From NCBI GenBank assembly GCA_964473485.1, contig CAYYPH010000012.1:1-64000 (forward strand): 64,000 bases of DNA. Direction: 5' to 3'. Source of the stretch: CAIVAT01 sp964473485. GTDB lineage: Bacteria > Bacteroidota > Bacteroidia > Bacteroidales > FEN-979. The stretch's first letter is position 1, and each line of letters starts with the position of its first letter. Shown piece after piece: positions 8,437 to 17,416 of this stretch. Position numbers and translations under genes: made by a program. The notes under the pieces were generated by a model. It did no database searches, had not been told where the DNA came from, and saw only the letters and a program-made list of their open reading frames with translations.

Positions 8437-9969
8437 TTAATCCTCAACCCCTTTCCATTTTGCTTCCCGCTCCTTTGCCTGCTTGTCCCATCCGGGCAGA
8501 ACATCATTTATCCAGGCATCCTTTTCGGCCTTTAGTTTTTCAATGTCGAGACCGATAAGCTGCTGGGCCTTGGCTTTGGTTGAAATGTCGGGATAGGGAA
8601 TAGTATCGGTTTTACCGTGACTGGCCAGTATCCTTGCCAGCATGATGCGTGCCTCCTTGGCTTCGTCGATGGAAATACCCGTAAGGCGCGACACTTCAAC
8701 CGGCGAATGAAACGACGCCCCGTGGCTTGCCGCAGAAAAATCCCAGAACCATTGTGCTTTGCGGATGTGTGCAAGCGCTGGGGTCATCTCCTTTTCCGTG
8801 GCCCCCGCATCCCAGGCATGCTTTGCCTCGATATGCGCCCTCACCAGCTCTGTTTCGGCTCTGTCGCGAATCTGTTTTACCTTATCCTGCAGATCATAGA
8901 CATTTTCACGCAGGGTCTCTTCGTCTTCCCTGTGACAGACCTGGCAAGTCTCGGAGATATTGTCGAGCGGGCTGGTAATCATGTGGTTGGTGAATTTCTG
9001 TCCCCCGACCACCACGTAAGGCATGTGACAATCGGCACACGCCACCCCCCGTTCGGCATGGATTCCGGTCTTGTATATTTCGTAGTCAGGGTGCTGAGCC
9101 TTCAGAATCGGGGTTCTGCTTAACTGATGCGTGAAATCGGTGAAATTCTTTTCCGTGTATAAGGTATACGCATCCTCGGCCGAGGTACCGTATTCCCACG
9201 GGAAAGTCAGGTAGGCAATACCTCGCGCATCGGAACGTGTGGTATCAAAAAAGTATTCAACATGGCATTGGGCACATACCAGCGACCGCATCGCCTGGTG
9301 CGAAGCCCTGGAGATGTTTTTTCCCATGGCCTTAAACGCTTCGTCGAGGGCCGGGCGCGTAATTCGCAAATCCATGGTCTTCGGGTCATGACAGTCGGCA
9401 CACCCGATGTAATTAACGATTTCGGGTCCTTTGGCCGCCCATTTGCCCTTGTAAAATCCGGCCGGCCCCATTTTTTCCATCAGCCTGGGAACATCAGGAC
9501 TTTTGCACGTCCAGCAGGTAGCCGGTTGCGGTCCGTCATTGGGACCTTTAGGGGTGCCCGTCCGAAGGGTGTTGCGGATATCGTCGATGGCATGGTAATG
9601 ACCCCTGCCCTGGGTATAATCTTTCGAAAAAGAATATCCTGCCCACAAGATGACCAATCGCGGATCGGCTTCCAGAACATCGATCATCTCACTGCCGTTA
9701 TACTTGCTGCGAAATGTACCATGGGCCGTCTGACGGTAGGTCTCATATTCCCTGGGGTAGTTCTTTCCCCAAAGGCTGTTTCGCGGCTCATATTCAGAAA
9801 GCTCCACCCTCGGTTTTAATACATATTCCTGTTCGGCTCTCCGGTTGGTTATTGATGAGGCCAGGAGTCCCAAAAGAAACACAATGACGATGGTACCAAG
9901 GAACAACAACCAGTTGATCCAGGGGGCACGTTTTTTTTCAGTTGTCATAAAGCTGTTATTAGATTCCAT
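8437..9969 (-). CDS. nrfA: Ammonia-forming cytochrome c nitrite reductase NrfA
   Basis: A 510-residue pentahaem enzyme that reduces nitrite to ammonium with six electrons in the periplasm. The active-site haem motif CWTCK lies at residues 152-156, with the typical lysine ligand in place of histidine. Four CxxCH motifs follow at 190-194, 232-236, 311-315 and 342-346, the expected NrfA layout and length. The N-terminus has one hydrophobic helix (about 18-40), either an uncleaved anchor or signal peptide. It lies 53 bases after nrfH in the same direction, the standard nrfHA arrangement. NrfH passes menaquinol electrons to it. Confidence 0.97.
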   Translation of the reverse strand: MESNNSFMTTEKKRAPWINWLLFLGTIVIVFLLGLLASSITNRRAEQEYVLKPRVELSEYEPRNSLWGKNYPREYETYRQTAHGTFRSKYNGSEMIDVLEADPRLVILWAGYSFSKDYTQGRGHYHAIDDIRNTLRTGTPKGPNDGPQPATCWTCKSPDVPRLMEKMGPAGFYKGKWAAKGPEIVNYIGCADCHDPKTMDLRITRPALDEAFKAMGKNISRASHQAMRSLVCAQCHVEYFFDTTRSDARGIAYLTFPWEYGTSAEDAYTLYTEKNFTDFTHQLSRTPILKAQHPDYEIYKTGIHAERGVACADCHMPYVVVGGQKFTNHMITSPLDNISETCQVCHREDEETLRENVYDLQDKVKQIRDRAETELVRAHIEAKHAWDAGATEKEMTPALAHIRKAQWFWDFSAASHGASFHSPVEVSRLTGISIDEAKEARIMLARILASHGKTDTIPYPDISTKAKAQQLIGLDIEKLKAEKDAWINDVLPGWDKQAKEREAKWKGVED

Positions 9970-10022
9970 TTGAAATTTCAGCTGATTTTTTCCCTATAAC
10001 CGATCCGGGATTAACCGGTTTA

Positions 10023-10625
10023 TCATTCCCCACGCTCCTTTTCCTCTTTTTCCTCCTCTTCCTCGTCACTTTCTGTGCGGCTTTTGATCTTCATTTTGAT
10101 CAGCGCATAGGGTGTGGCCGAGAGGCCGTTGAGCCTTCCGTGAGGGCTCTCACGATGACAATCAAGGCAATTTCTTTCATGGAGGAAATCAGGGTACGCC
10201 GGTTGAACCGACCTCAGGAATGCCATTCCCGTCGTCAGATCGTGGCAACGGACACAATTTTTCTGAACGACCTCTTTGCCGGCGTCACGGATCAGGATCA
10301 CCTGGGGCTCCCTCCTCAGCGTGAAGATGGTTGCATGCCTGATTCCATCCTGTGCTTTGAAAAGCAATCTGCTGAAAATATTGTCATGAGGAAGGTGACA
10401 ATCATTGCAATTTGCTACCTCGCGATGTGCACTGTGAAACCATGTGGTGAATTGCGGATTCATGACATGGCAGTTGATGCAGGTTTCGGGATTGTCGGAA
10501 AGATAGGAAAACGCATTCGAGATATAGAACAGATACGCTGTGAGTCCGAAAACTATCCCAAGCAGCACCGAAACTGCCGACCTCCACTGATGAGGAGGGA
10601 TAAGCCAATGAAAGAATCTTTTCAT
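10023..10625 (-). CDS. nrfH: NrfH quinol dehydrogenase, tetrahaem subunit
   Basis: A 200-residue NapC/NirT-family protein that oxidises menaquinol and feeds electrons to NrfA. It has an N-terminal membrane anchor (about 18-36) and four CxxCH motifs: CINCH (49-53), CNDCH (73-77), CVRCH (124-128) and CLDCH (153-157). The C-terminus carries an extra acidic tail, SDEEEEEKEEKERGE, encoded by a purine-rich tract; it is not part of the core fold and could vary in length by slippage. First gene of the nrfHA pair. Confidence 0.95.
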   Translation of the reverse strand: MKRFFHWLIPPHQWRSAVSVLLGIVFGLTAYLFYISNAFSYLSDNPETCINCHVMNPQFTTWFHSAHREVANCNDCHLPHDNIFSRLLFKAQDGIRHATIFTLRREPQVILIRDAGKEVVQKNCVRCHDLTTGMAFLRSVQPAYPDFLHERNCLDCHRESPHGRLNGLSATPYALIKMKIKSRTESDEEEEEKEEKERGE

Positions 10626-10672
10626 GATGCCGGTTTATTACGGAGGTTAATCTTCAAAGAGGCAATAAAAAT

Positions 10673-10690
10673 AATGAGATTATTCTCATT
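10673..10690. promoter_or_regulatory. Perfect 7-bp inverted repeat upstream of nrfH
   Basis: AATGAGATTATTCTCATT has perfect 7-bp arms around a 4-bp centre, 48 bases before the nrfH start. The symmetry and position suggest a dimeric regulator operator, possibly linked to anaerobic or nitrite control. It does not match the FNR core TTGAT-N4-ATCAA, so the regulator is unknown. Confidence 0.45.
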
Positions 10691-10844
10691 TGAAAAATGA
10701 AGCTGAATTTTTTTCCTTTTTTTGTACTATTGTTCCAACTTTTTCCTGATTTGCCATATTGTACCATGTCAGCCAGGATTCAACAGGCCACACTTCAACA
10801 ACGAAACTGTAACCCATTAATAAAAACTAATAAACGACCACTCT

Positions 10845-11051
10845 ATGAAAAGCATCAACTTCGGTTTCCTTAAGAACAGATTTTTCATCTCCGGATTTTT
10901 CTCAGGTTTGTTCGTTGCAATCCTGGTGGCCATCATCTTTTCTGCGGTATCGATGCAGCAGCCTGATCCAAAGAAAGTAAAAGGAACCATGGGCTCGAAG
11001 GAGTGTGTCCGTCACCAGGCAAAAAAGCCTGATTGCTCCGAATGTCATTGA
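10845..11051 (+). CDS. Small membrane protein ending in a haem motif, possibly a truncated cytochrome
   Basis: A 68-residue frame with a strong N-terminal membrane helix (FFISGFFSGLFVAILVAIIF) and a terminal sequence GSKECVRHQAKKPDCSECH. It stops immediately after a CxxCH motif. The earlier ECVRHQ looks like a damaged first haem site. Beyond the TGA the same frame stays open for over 200 bases and reads like coding sequence (residues such as GAVTPTSDASPAEGGVPQGQ). The stop may therefore be a nonsense mutation in a longer cytochrome. It is divergent from nrfHA, which makes an electron-transfer origin plausible. Confidence 0.45.
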   Translation: MKSINFGFLKNRFFISGFFSGLFVAILVAIIFSAVSMQQPDPKKVKGTMGSKECVRHQAKKPDCSECH

Positions 11052-11173
11052 CAGGGAGACATTTCAAGGGCGAAAACTCCCCGGGAACCCACTGCGGGTG
11101 CAGTCACACCGACCAGTGATGCCAGTCCGGCAGAAGGTGGTGTCCCACAAGGTCAAGCGTTCAATGTCAGTGA

Positions 11174-11863
11174 TCACTTTTTTGCTCCAGCCGCCGTGCC
11201 GGGAAGGAGGGCAACGGTGATGCCGGCACGGATCCCGCTCCAGTCAATGGATTGCTCTTTTCCCGTGGCATCCGGAGAGTCAAAGGATCCCCGGGTGTCG
11301 AAAAGGTAACCGAAAAAGAGGCCTGCCCGGATGAACGAGAAGGTCCATGATGCCTGGAGCGACGGGGTGGCGTAAAAACTGGCTGCGGTCTCCTTTTCCG
11401 TGGTGGTCTCCTCGTAATTCGCGAGATCGAAGGTCTCCTCGTTGCGGATCCCCGAAAGCAAAGCGCCCAGGCTTAACCGGGCCGCTGCCTCAAACTTCCC
11501 CAGCCTCAGGAAACGATACCCGTTGAGCACGCCGATGGAATGGCCGGTCAGTGTTTGGTTGAACTGGTAGCTGCCCGAATAATCGGCGCTTGATATCCGG
11601 CCGCCGGTTGAATTGAATGTATATTCCAGCCCGACGGAATATCCGAACGGGAACGCTATCGTACCATAACCGCCAAAACTGATCCAGGATGGATAGTCGG
11701 CCATGACCTGGGCATCGAACGGAAGCGATTCCCGGTAAAGCTCCAGTCCTTCCGACATCGATTTCATGCCGAAGGTGCTGTAGCCGGAGGTAAAACCAAC
11801 TTCGAACTTCTGCGCCCCGGCTGTTCCGTAAACTAACAGCATCATCATTGCCGAAAGGAACAC
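11174..11863 (-). CDS. Outer membrane beta-barrel-like protein
   Basis: About 230 residues. Upstream in-frame codons are low-complexity arginine-rich text with no signal features. I therefore place the start at GTG 11863 (VFLSAMMMLLVYGTAGAQ, a short signal peptide); ATGs at 11848 and 11980 are alternatives. The mature protein alternates polar and aromatic residues (GFTSGYSTFGMKS, SVGLEYTFNSTGG, RAGLFFGYLFDTRG, SGIRAGITVALLPG), as expected of a small outer membrane barrel. I do not recognise the family. It follows the lipoprotein gene 12045-13922 in the same direction. Confidence 0.6.
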   Translation of the reverse strand: MFLSAMMMLLVYGTAGAQKFEVGFTSGYSTFGMKSMSEGLELYRESLPFDAQVMADYPSWISFGGYGTIAFPFGYSVGLEYTFNSTGGRISSADYSGSYQFNQTLTGHSIGVLNGYRFLRLGKFEAAARLSLGALLSGIRNEETFDLANYEETTTEKETAASFYATPSLQASWTFSFIRAGLFFGYLFDTRGSFDSPDATGKEQSIDWSGIRAGITVALLPGTAAGAKK

Positions 11864-12044
11864 GGTGCGTGTCTTTGTGACGCGGCTGATGAACGGTCGC
11901 GTATCCTTGCAACGCCTTATCGCTGGATGTGCATCCGTTAAGTATCGTGTTACCGGACGAGTATCCACACTGTGCCGCATCTCCCTTCGTGCTTCCGCAA
12001 CGAAATGCAACGGCGAGCAAAAAACGGAAGATCCCCGATCCGGG

Positions 12045-13922
12045 TCAAAAGATGACCACGCGCTTGCCCTCTCCATAGAACAGGTTGGCGCCATTGTATT
12101 TGACATAAGGGTTCATAAAAGTATTCGAGTTGAACTGCCTGACCACGCTGCCCGTGTGAAAATCAACGATTTGGTAAAGCTGGTCATAGAGGTCGCCGTC
12201 ACGCCCCATGATCCGTCCGGTGTTGAAATCGGCGTTCTCAAAAGCATTGAAATTGACGGGAAAGCTGCGCACCACCGACCAGTCGCTGCATTTCCTGATG
12301 GTGCATGCCTGGTCCTGGAAAATCACGGCCTTCCCCGGATCCGAGGGCAGGAAAGAAAACCACAGGTAATATCCTTCACCATGCTGCGAATGCCACAATT
12401 CGGTTATGACATCCCCGTCGATGCGATAAAAGAACAAACGCCCTTCTTTAATAAAAAAGTACTTTCCGTCAGGTGAGATCTCCGTCTCCTGGCAATCCAG
12501 GTACTGGACCCGGCCGATCCTCCGGTGGTTGACAAAATCGTACACGATGACATCACCGTACGGAGGCCCTACCACTGCAACGCCATTATCCGATATGGAC
12601 AGGGCCTGCATGATGTTCAGGCCCGGATCGACCGTGTTAGCAAGCACATCCTGAAGGGTCTTTGTAGGGATATGATACAGCTGGTACCTGAAGGCCCCGG
12701 TGTTGAAGGTAAAGGTCAGCAGGTATTGGCTGTTGGGCGAAACGCACATGCTGTACATCTCCTGCACCTTTGGCAGCTGGTGCGTGACCTGCAACGTGTT
12801 CACCGAATAGCCGGTGGCCTGCTTGTCGAACCGGGTGAAGAAATCGGGTCCGACCGGGGAGAAAAAATAGTCGAAGACCATGGATCCGATCCCCGCCGAT
12901 GCATTTGCAAATGCTGAATATTCCGCGATGGCCAGGCCCTGGTCATAATAGGGCGGCGGACGTTTGGGGAGCATCGAAACGTAGACCTTGTTATCGCCGG
13001 GAAAGGCGATACCGGTCACTTTGTATCCGGCGGGGCCGGGTTCGGGTACGGTATCCAGCTCATGATAGGATTTTGAGTAGTAGTTGAAGATGCGGTAACC
13101 TCCGCAGGTGGCCGGGTAGTTGGTGGGTTGCCAGTTTAGCTGCAGATAACCATCCGCCGCGGTGGTGATGGTGACCGGCTGCATTTCCGCCTCCTTGTAC
13201 GTTTCCCCAATGCAATAAGGAAAGTACCACGTTCCCTGGGGGTTGCTGAAGAAGGTGGTGACCCGGTAGCCGGCCCGCTCGCCCACATAGCCACTGTCGG
13301 GAAAAACGAAAGGGGATGAGCCGTCAACTGTGGTAAGGTAAAAATACTGCACACTGGCTCCCACCGATTTCTCGACCTTGATCCGGCTCACCGGGGGATT
13401 AGTCACCTGGAGCTCGAGCCGGCCGGTCAGGGTGCCTCCCGAAGCAGAAAAGGTCACCTCCGGGTCGAAGTGGACCGGGTCGGGCGTGTAGATCAGGATA
13501 ATCTCCTTCTGCACCTGAAACGTCTCTTTTCCCAGGATACTGGCCAATGATCCGGTGCTGACCTGGTAGTAGACATGAAGCGTGCAGGGATAGATGCCGG
13601 CGGAGGGGCCGATCGCCGCGGCGTTCACATTGAACGAACCGTATTTGCTCGTCTGGGAAAATTTTGTGACAGAACCGCTGACGACCTCGAGGCGGCACAT
13701 GGTCATTGACTTACAGGATACCTGCACCTGAAAAAAGCCGGCGGTAACAACGGTATCCTGCCCTGCCAGGTTTGAAACGGTGATCACCGGGTCCGCCGGC
13801 CGTGGCACATCGCGGAAATACTCGTCGCTGTTTTTATACGTGCAGGAGAAGGCCGCCAGCAGCAGGGTCAGCAGGAACGGGAACCCAGGGACAACTGCAC
13901 GGAAGGTTGGAAATACGACCAA
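12045..13922 (-). CDS. Large lipoprotein with C-terminal propeller-like region
   Basis: A 625-residue exported protein with a lipobox (LTLLLAAFSC, Cys near residue 27). The N-terminal half is beta-sandwich-like, with Ig or fibronectin-type patterns (TFSASGGTLTGRLELQVTNPP; LQLNWQPTNYPATCGGYRIFNYY). From about residue 370 onward it reads as blades of a WD40/YVTN-like propeller (MYSMCVSPNSQYLLTF, LSISDNGVAVVG, TEISPDGKYFFIKEG). No catalytic motif is visible. A surface-exposed binding lipoprotein is the likeliest role. Confidence 0.65.
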   Translation of the reverse strand: MVVFPTFRAVVPGFPFLLTLLLAAFSCTYKNSDEYFRDVPRPADPVITVSNLAGQDTVVTAGFFQVQVSCKSMTMCRLEVVSGSVTKFSQTSKYGSFNVNAAAIGPSAGIYPCTLHVYYQVSTGSLASILGKETFQVQKEIILIYTPDPVHFDPEVTFSASGGTLTGRLELQVTNPPVSRIKVEKSVGASVQYFYLTTVDGSSPFVFPDSGYVGERAGYRVTTFFSNPQGTWYFPYCIGETYKEAEMQPVTITTAADGYLQLNWQPTNYPATCGGYRIFNYYSKSYHELDTVPEPGPAGYKVTGIAFPGDNKVYVSMLPKRPPPYYDQGLAIAEYSAFANASAGIGSMVFDYFFSPVGPDFFTRFDKQATGYSVNTLQVTHQLPKVQEMYSMCVSPNSQYLLTFTFNTGAFRYQLYHIPTKTLQDVLANTVDPGLNIMQALSISDNGVAVVGPPYGDVIVYDFVNHRRIGRVQYLDCQETEISPDGKYFFIKEGRLFFYRIDGDVITELWHSQHGEGYYLWFSFLPSDPGKAVIFQDQACTIRKCSDWSVVRSFPVNFNAFENADFNTGRIMGRDGDLYDQLYQIVDFHTGSVVRQFNSNTFMNPYVKYNGANLFYGEGKRVVIF

Positions 13923-13984
13923 GTCACTGAAGGTTGAGTAGTAATCAGAACAAAAGTAACCAAATTCGATTTTACATGGCGGTT

Positions 13985-14953
13985 TTATTGCATGAAAACC
14001 GGCCCCAATTGAGATCTGTATTCATCTCCCGTTAACCTCACCCGCTTTTTGGTCTGCCAGTTCATCAGGTAGATATGATACTGGGTTTCATTTTTATTGG
14101 TGCCGTCATACACCAGCCATGTCCCGTCCAGACTCCAGTCGTGATAACCTTCAGAGTCAGGGTTGTCAAGCAACTTCCACTGTTTTGATCCGTCGGGAGT
14201 GACCGCGAAAATGCTGTTACGGCCATCCTGGCGCGACACATAGGTGATGAAGTTCTCGGTGGGGTGCCACCGGGGAGCACCGGCTTTATAGCCATGCTCC
14301 GCTGCCGAAGGGTTTCCGTCGGGATAACGGGTCAGCTGTTGCAGCCCGGACCCATCGGTATTCATGAGAAACAGTTCCTCGTGGCTATTTTTATCGCGTC
14401 GGTTTGCCTTGTAACTGACCACTATCTTCTTTCCGTCGGGGGAGAAGCAGGGATCACGGAACATGGCTGCCGTATCGGAAGTAACCTGGCGGAATGCGCC
14501 GGTGTTCAGATTGATGATGAAAAGCTGGTATCGGACTGCTTTTCCGATCCTTCCCGAAACGACCACTTCACGCCCGTCATTCCGCGCACTCATCCAGCTG
14601 TCCTCCAGCCTGAGATCGCTGATCCTCCGCAGCTGCTTTCCTTCCCGGTCGCATTCATAAAGCCTGAAGAAACGATAGGAGGTATCTCGGTCGCTGATGA
14701 ACAACAACCGGTCACCGTACGCCTCGTATGTCCAGGCAACATCCGGGTGATGGATGACATTGCTTTTACCGGAGCCATCCAGGTTCATGTGAATGATATC
14801 CCAATCATCGCGGGTTGTATCGGGGATATAAATGTTGTAGGTAATGGATAAACCATTCGACGGGTCGGGCACACCTTGCTCCTGCTGGGCATGTAAGGGC
14901 ATGGAAAAAGCCGTGATCAGTGTGAGACCGATCAATAATATCCTGGTGTTCAT
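13985..14953 (-). CDS. TolB-like (PD40) beta-propeller exported protein
   Basis: Start at ATG 14953, giving a clean signal peptide (MNTRILLIGLTLITAFSMPLHAQ). Codons further upstream overlap the VOC gene. The 322-residue product consists of PD40/WD40-like repeats with the usual FSPDGKKIVVSY, NTDGSGLQQLTRYPDG and WSLDGTWLVYDG motifs. It starts 11 bases after the VOC gene and is probably co-transcribed with it. It should be periplasmic. Proteins of this kind bind partners or ligands; no enzyme motif is visible. Confidence 0.82.
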   Translation of the reverse strand: MNTRILLIGLTLITAFSMPLHAQQEQGVPDPSNGLSITYNIYIPDTTRDDWDIIHMNLDGSGKSNVIHHPDVAWTYEAYGDRLLFISDRDTSYRFFRLYECDREGKQLRRISDLRLEDSWMSARNDGREVVVSGRIGKAVRYQLFIINLNTGAFRQVTSDTAAMFRDPCFSPDGKKIVVSYKANRRDKNSHEELFLMNTDGSGLQQLTRYPDGNPSAAEHGYKAGAPRWHPTENFITYVSRQDGRNSIFAVTPDGSKQWKLLDNPDSEGYHDWSLDGTWLVYDGTNKNETQYHIYLMNWQTKKRVRLTGDEYRSQLGPVFMQ

Positions 14954-14964
14954 ACACTTTATCT

Positions 14965-15348
14965 CTATTTCATCGAGTGCAGCCCGAACATGTTGCCCTC
15001 TGTGTCCATGCACAGGGAGCAGAAGCCATGCTCGCCGATGGGGAATTTGGGCTGAACCACCTTCCCGCCGGCGGCCTCGACCCTGTTCTGCTCGGCCAGG
15101 CACGCTTCGGTCTGGAAATAGACCAGGGTGCTGTTGCCACCAGCCTTCATCATTTTCGACTGAACCAGCGCCCCGGTGGCATTTTCGCCGCCCTGTACCC
15201 ATGGAAAGGAAACCATCCGGTCGTCAAACCCCTCCGGCATGGGAAGGTCGATCATCTCTTTGCCCAATACGGTTTCATAGAATTTCCTGGCCCGTGCCAT
15301 GTCATCCACATAGATCTCGAACCAGTTTACAGGATTTTTTGTCATCAT
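14965..15348 (-). CDS. VOC (glyoxalase/bleomycin resistance) family protein
   Basis: A 127-residue cytosolic protein of the vicinal oxygen chelate fold, with the typical start NPVNWFEIYVDDMARARKFY and a paired betaalphabetabetabeta layout (GKVVQPKFPIGEHGFCSLCMDTEGNMFGLHS at the end). The glutamate/histidine metal positions are only partly evident. The gene is flanked by an SRPBCC protein upstream and a TolB-like protein downstream, all leftward. VOC and SRPBCC (AHSA1-like) genes are frequent neighbours. Substrate unknown. Confidence 0.88.
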   Translation of the reverse strand: MMTKNPVNWFEIYVDDMARARKFYETVLGKEMIDLPMPEGFDDRMVSFPWVQGGENATGALVQSKMMKAGGNSTLVYFQTEACLAEQNRVEAAGGKVVQPKFPIGEHGFCSLCMDTEGNMFGLHSMK

Positions 15349-15355
15349 GCCCTAT

Positions 15356-15394
15356 AATTTGAATTTTGACATTTGAATTTTGAATTTTGAACTC
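15356..15394. repeat. TTTGAATTTTGA-type tract
   Basis: The short gap between two leftward genes consists almost entirely of heptamer-like repeats (TTTGAATTTTGACATTTGAA and similar). A longer tract of the same kind lies at 47268-47346. It is not coding and has no clear hairpin. Confidence 0.7.
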
Positions 15395-15399
15395 TTTTT

Positions 15400-15867
15400 C
15401 TAATCCTCCGCCAGCCGTTTCAGCTCTTCCAATGCCATCGGGAATTTCCGGTTCATATGATCCACATACTCCTCCACCGTATCGACGCGAACGATGAGTT
15501 CGGTTCCCCCATCCGACTCAGTAAGCTGGTAGGTCTCCATGGCATTGGTCCAGGCTTCTGCAGCCTGATCAATGGGCTGTTCCTCGAAATTGCTGATCCA
15601 GCCCAGGTGACGGAAAGCCAGGTACCTGTTCTCCTCCAGTTTATCGATGAGACTGTACATCCCCTCCCCGGCCGGGGTCAGCAAATGGATCCGGCTGCCT
15701 TCGGTGAAACTGTCGGTTTTGTAATAGCTCCCCTCGCTGAAGATCCGTGTCCAGGCTTTATAGTTTTCAGGCTGCCAGAGGCAATGCCATACCCGGCCAG
15801 GAGTTGCCCCTACCCGGATGGAATAACTGAGTGTCTGCATGGCTGTGTTGTCAGGCGTTGATTTCAA
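15400..15867 (-). CDS. SRPBCC (AHSA1/START-like) domain protein
   Basis: A 155-residue protein with the helix-grip fold pattern: IRVGATPGRVWHCLWQPENYKAWTRIFSEGSYY at the start, and a C-terminal amphipathic helix (ALEELKRLAED). The ATG at 15867 or an internal ATG eight codons later (MQTLSYSIRV) could be used. Members bind hydrophobic ligands or act as cofactors and aromatase-like enzymes. It precedes the VOC gene and is likely in the same transcript. Confidence 0.82.
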   Translation of the reverse strand: MKSTPDNTAMQTLSYSIRVGATPGRVWHCLWQPENYKAWTRIFSEGSYYKTDSFTEGSRIHLLTPAGEGMYSLIDKLEENRYLAFRHLGWISNFEEQPIDQAAEAWTNAMETYQLTESDGGTELIVRVDTVEEYVDHMNRKFPMALEELKRLAED

Positions 15868-16074
15868 TGCAAATATAATTTTATTTTTATTAAGACTGAA
15901 TTTATTTTTAACTTTTCAACGACCGATTACCATCAAAATAACTGAACGGAGATAATCGGTAAACATGTCACCCGCTGCCCTTCAGCGCACAGACAGATAC
16001 CGACAATCTCCGGAAGAACGCAGTCGAAAACCGGCAAAACACAGAAACGATTAGCCGTTGAAGGTTATAGCGGC

Positions 16075-16082
16075 TATTTTTG
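16075..16082 (+). promoter_or_regulatory. TAnnTTTG -7 promoter box
   Basis: TATTTTTG matches the Bacteroidetes -7 element, 45 bases before the ATG at 16127. It supports that start over an in-frame ATG at 16058, which lies upstream of the box. No convincing -33 TTTG is found at normal spacing. Confidence 0.45.
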
Positions 16083-16126
16083 TAACCCGGATCTGCATTC
16101 TGAACCACTCAGATCCTCGTTGCCGT

Positions 16127-17380
16127 ATGCGTCATCTCACCATTCTTCTGGCAAGTTTCCTGGCCATGTGCGCCAACCTCCAGGCACAGGTATCCTGGGA
16201 AAAAGCCGCGGGTACCGACAGCATCGCCATTCTGACCTTCTTTCACCATCAACAGCGCTGTTTTGCCGGCAGTGTCGACAGCGGTATCTATATCTCCGAC
16301 GACCTCGGGTCAAGCTGGCGGTATGCCAATGCAGGGATCCTCGATTCGGCCCAGTTGCGGGTCGTCAATGACTTCTCATCAACGGGCGATACCATCTACA
16401 CTGCATTCGGGCATGCCCTGGGCGGACACATTTACCGGTCGACCGATCGGGGCGATCACTGGATGCCGACCACCTTCCCTACCGGGTCCACCGACCTGGT
16501 CGCGTCGGGTCCCGTAGTATGTGCATCGACCGGCAGCGGTTTTTTTGTCTATTTCCGGTCGACCGACAGCGGCAACACCTGGACATCCACGTCGCATCCT
16601 TTTCCGCAATACCACCGGAACTACAAAAATCTCCGCGATACCCTGTACGCCTTGTCCAACTCGCTTGGATTCAGGATCTCGTTCGATCGCGGCGCCACCT
16701 GGCAATCGCGCGGGTTTACGGGCATCATGTGTTTCGACTACCTGGTAATGAACGACCTCATCTGCCTTTCAAACCAGGAAGGGCTCTATCTTTCTGCCGA
16801 CCGTGGAATGACCTGGAATGCTGCAAACACATCGGGCCTGGGCATCGACTTTCAGTCTATCTATCATTTTTCAATGATGGGCGACACGGTCTTTGCCGCC
16901 TCCGACAGCGTAGTTTATTACAGCTGCCTGGCGGGAGCCAGCCTTTCCGACTGGCAACACATCCCGCGAACCGGGCTCCCGGCATTCACACCGACCCATG
17001 TCATACGGTCGCTGGATGCCTGGAGGGGGTACCTGAAAGTAGGGACGGAAGACCTGATGGTAAGTGGTTCGTCATCGACCCGCAAAGGCACCGGTATATG
17101 GATCACAAATATCCATGGCCTCCTGACGAATACTTCACCACCCGCTGAGCTATCATTGAGCCTGTTCCCAAATCCAACCGGAGGCATGGTAAACATCGTT
17201 TCACCGGTTAAGATCCGGGAGGTGCGTTTACGGGACATGTCGGGCCGGATTCTCGCCAACCGGAAAGAGGGCAACTGCATCGACCTTCGCGGATATCCTC
17301 CGGGAATTTATTTCCTGAACATTCTGACTGAGGAGAACCGCATGGTCAGCAGAAAAGTCGTCAGGATCGGCGAACAGTAA
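16127..17380 (+). CDS. T9SS sorting-domain protein with BNR/Ycf48-like propeller
   Basis: A 417-residue secreted protein starting at ATG 16127 with signal peptide MRHLTILLASFLAMCANLQAQ. The body has BNR-type propeller blades with repeating SxDxGxTW motifs (STDRGDHWMP, STDSGNTWTS, SFDRGATWQS, SADRGMTWNA). The last 75 residues form a T9SS type A sorting domain (LSLFPNPTGGMVNI...GYPPGIYFLNI). It should cross the outer membrane by the type IX system and be processed at the C-terminus. Ligand or substrate unknown. Divergent from the SRPBCC gene. Confidence 0.88.
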   Translation: MRHLTILLASFLAMCANLQAQVSWEKAAGTDSIAILTFFHHQQRCFAGSVDSGIYISDDLGSSWRYANAGILDSAQLRVVNDFSSTGDTIYTAFGHALGGHIYRSTDRGDHWMPTTFPTGSTDLVASGPVVCASTGSGFFVYFRSTDSGNTWTSTSHPFPQYHRNYKNLRDTLYALSNSLGFRISFDRGATWQSRGFTGIMCFDYLVMNDLICLSNQEGLYLSADRGMTWNAANTSGLGIDFQSIYHFSMMGDTVFAASDSVVYYSCLAGASLSDWQHIPRTGLPAFTPTHVIRSLDAWRGYLKVGTEDLMVSGSSSTRKGTGIWITNIHGLLTNTSPPAELSLSLFPNPTGGMVNIVSPVKIREVRLRDMSGRILANRKEGNCIDLRGYPPGIYFLNILTEENRMVSRKVVRIGEQ

Positions 17381-17416
17381 TTCAACCCCTGTGTGTTATC
17401 CTTACCTGCATCGCAT

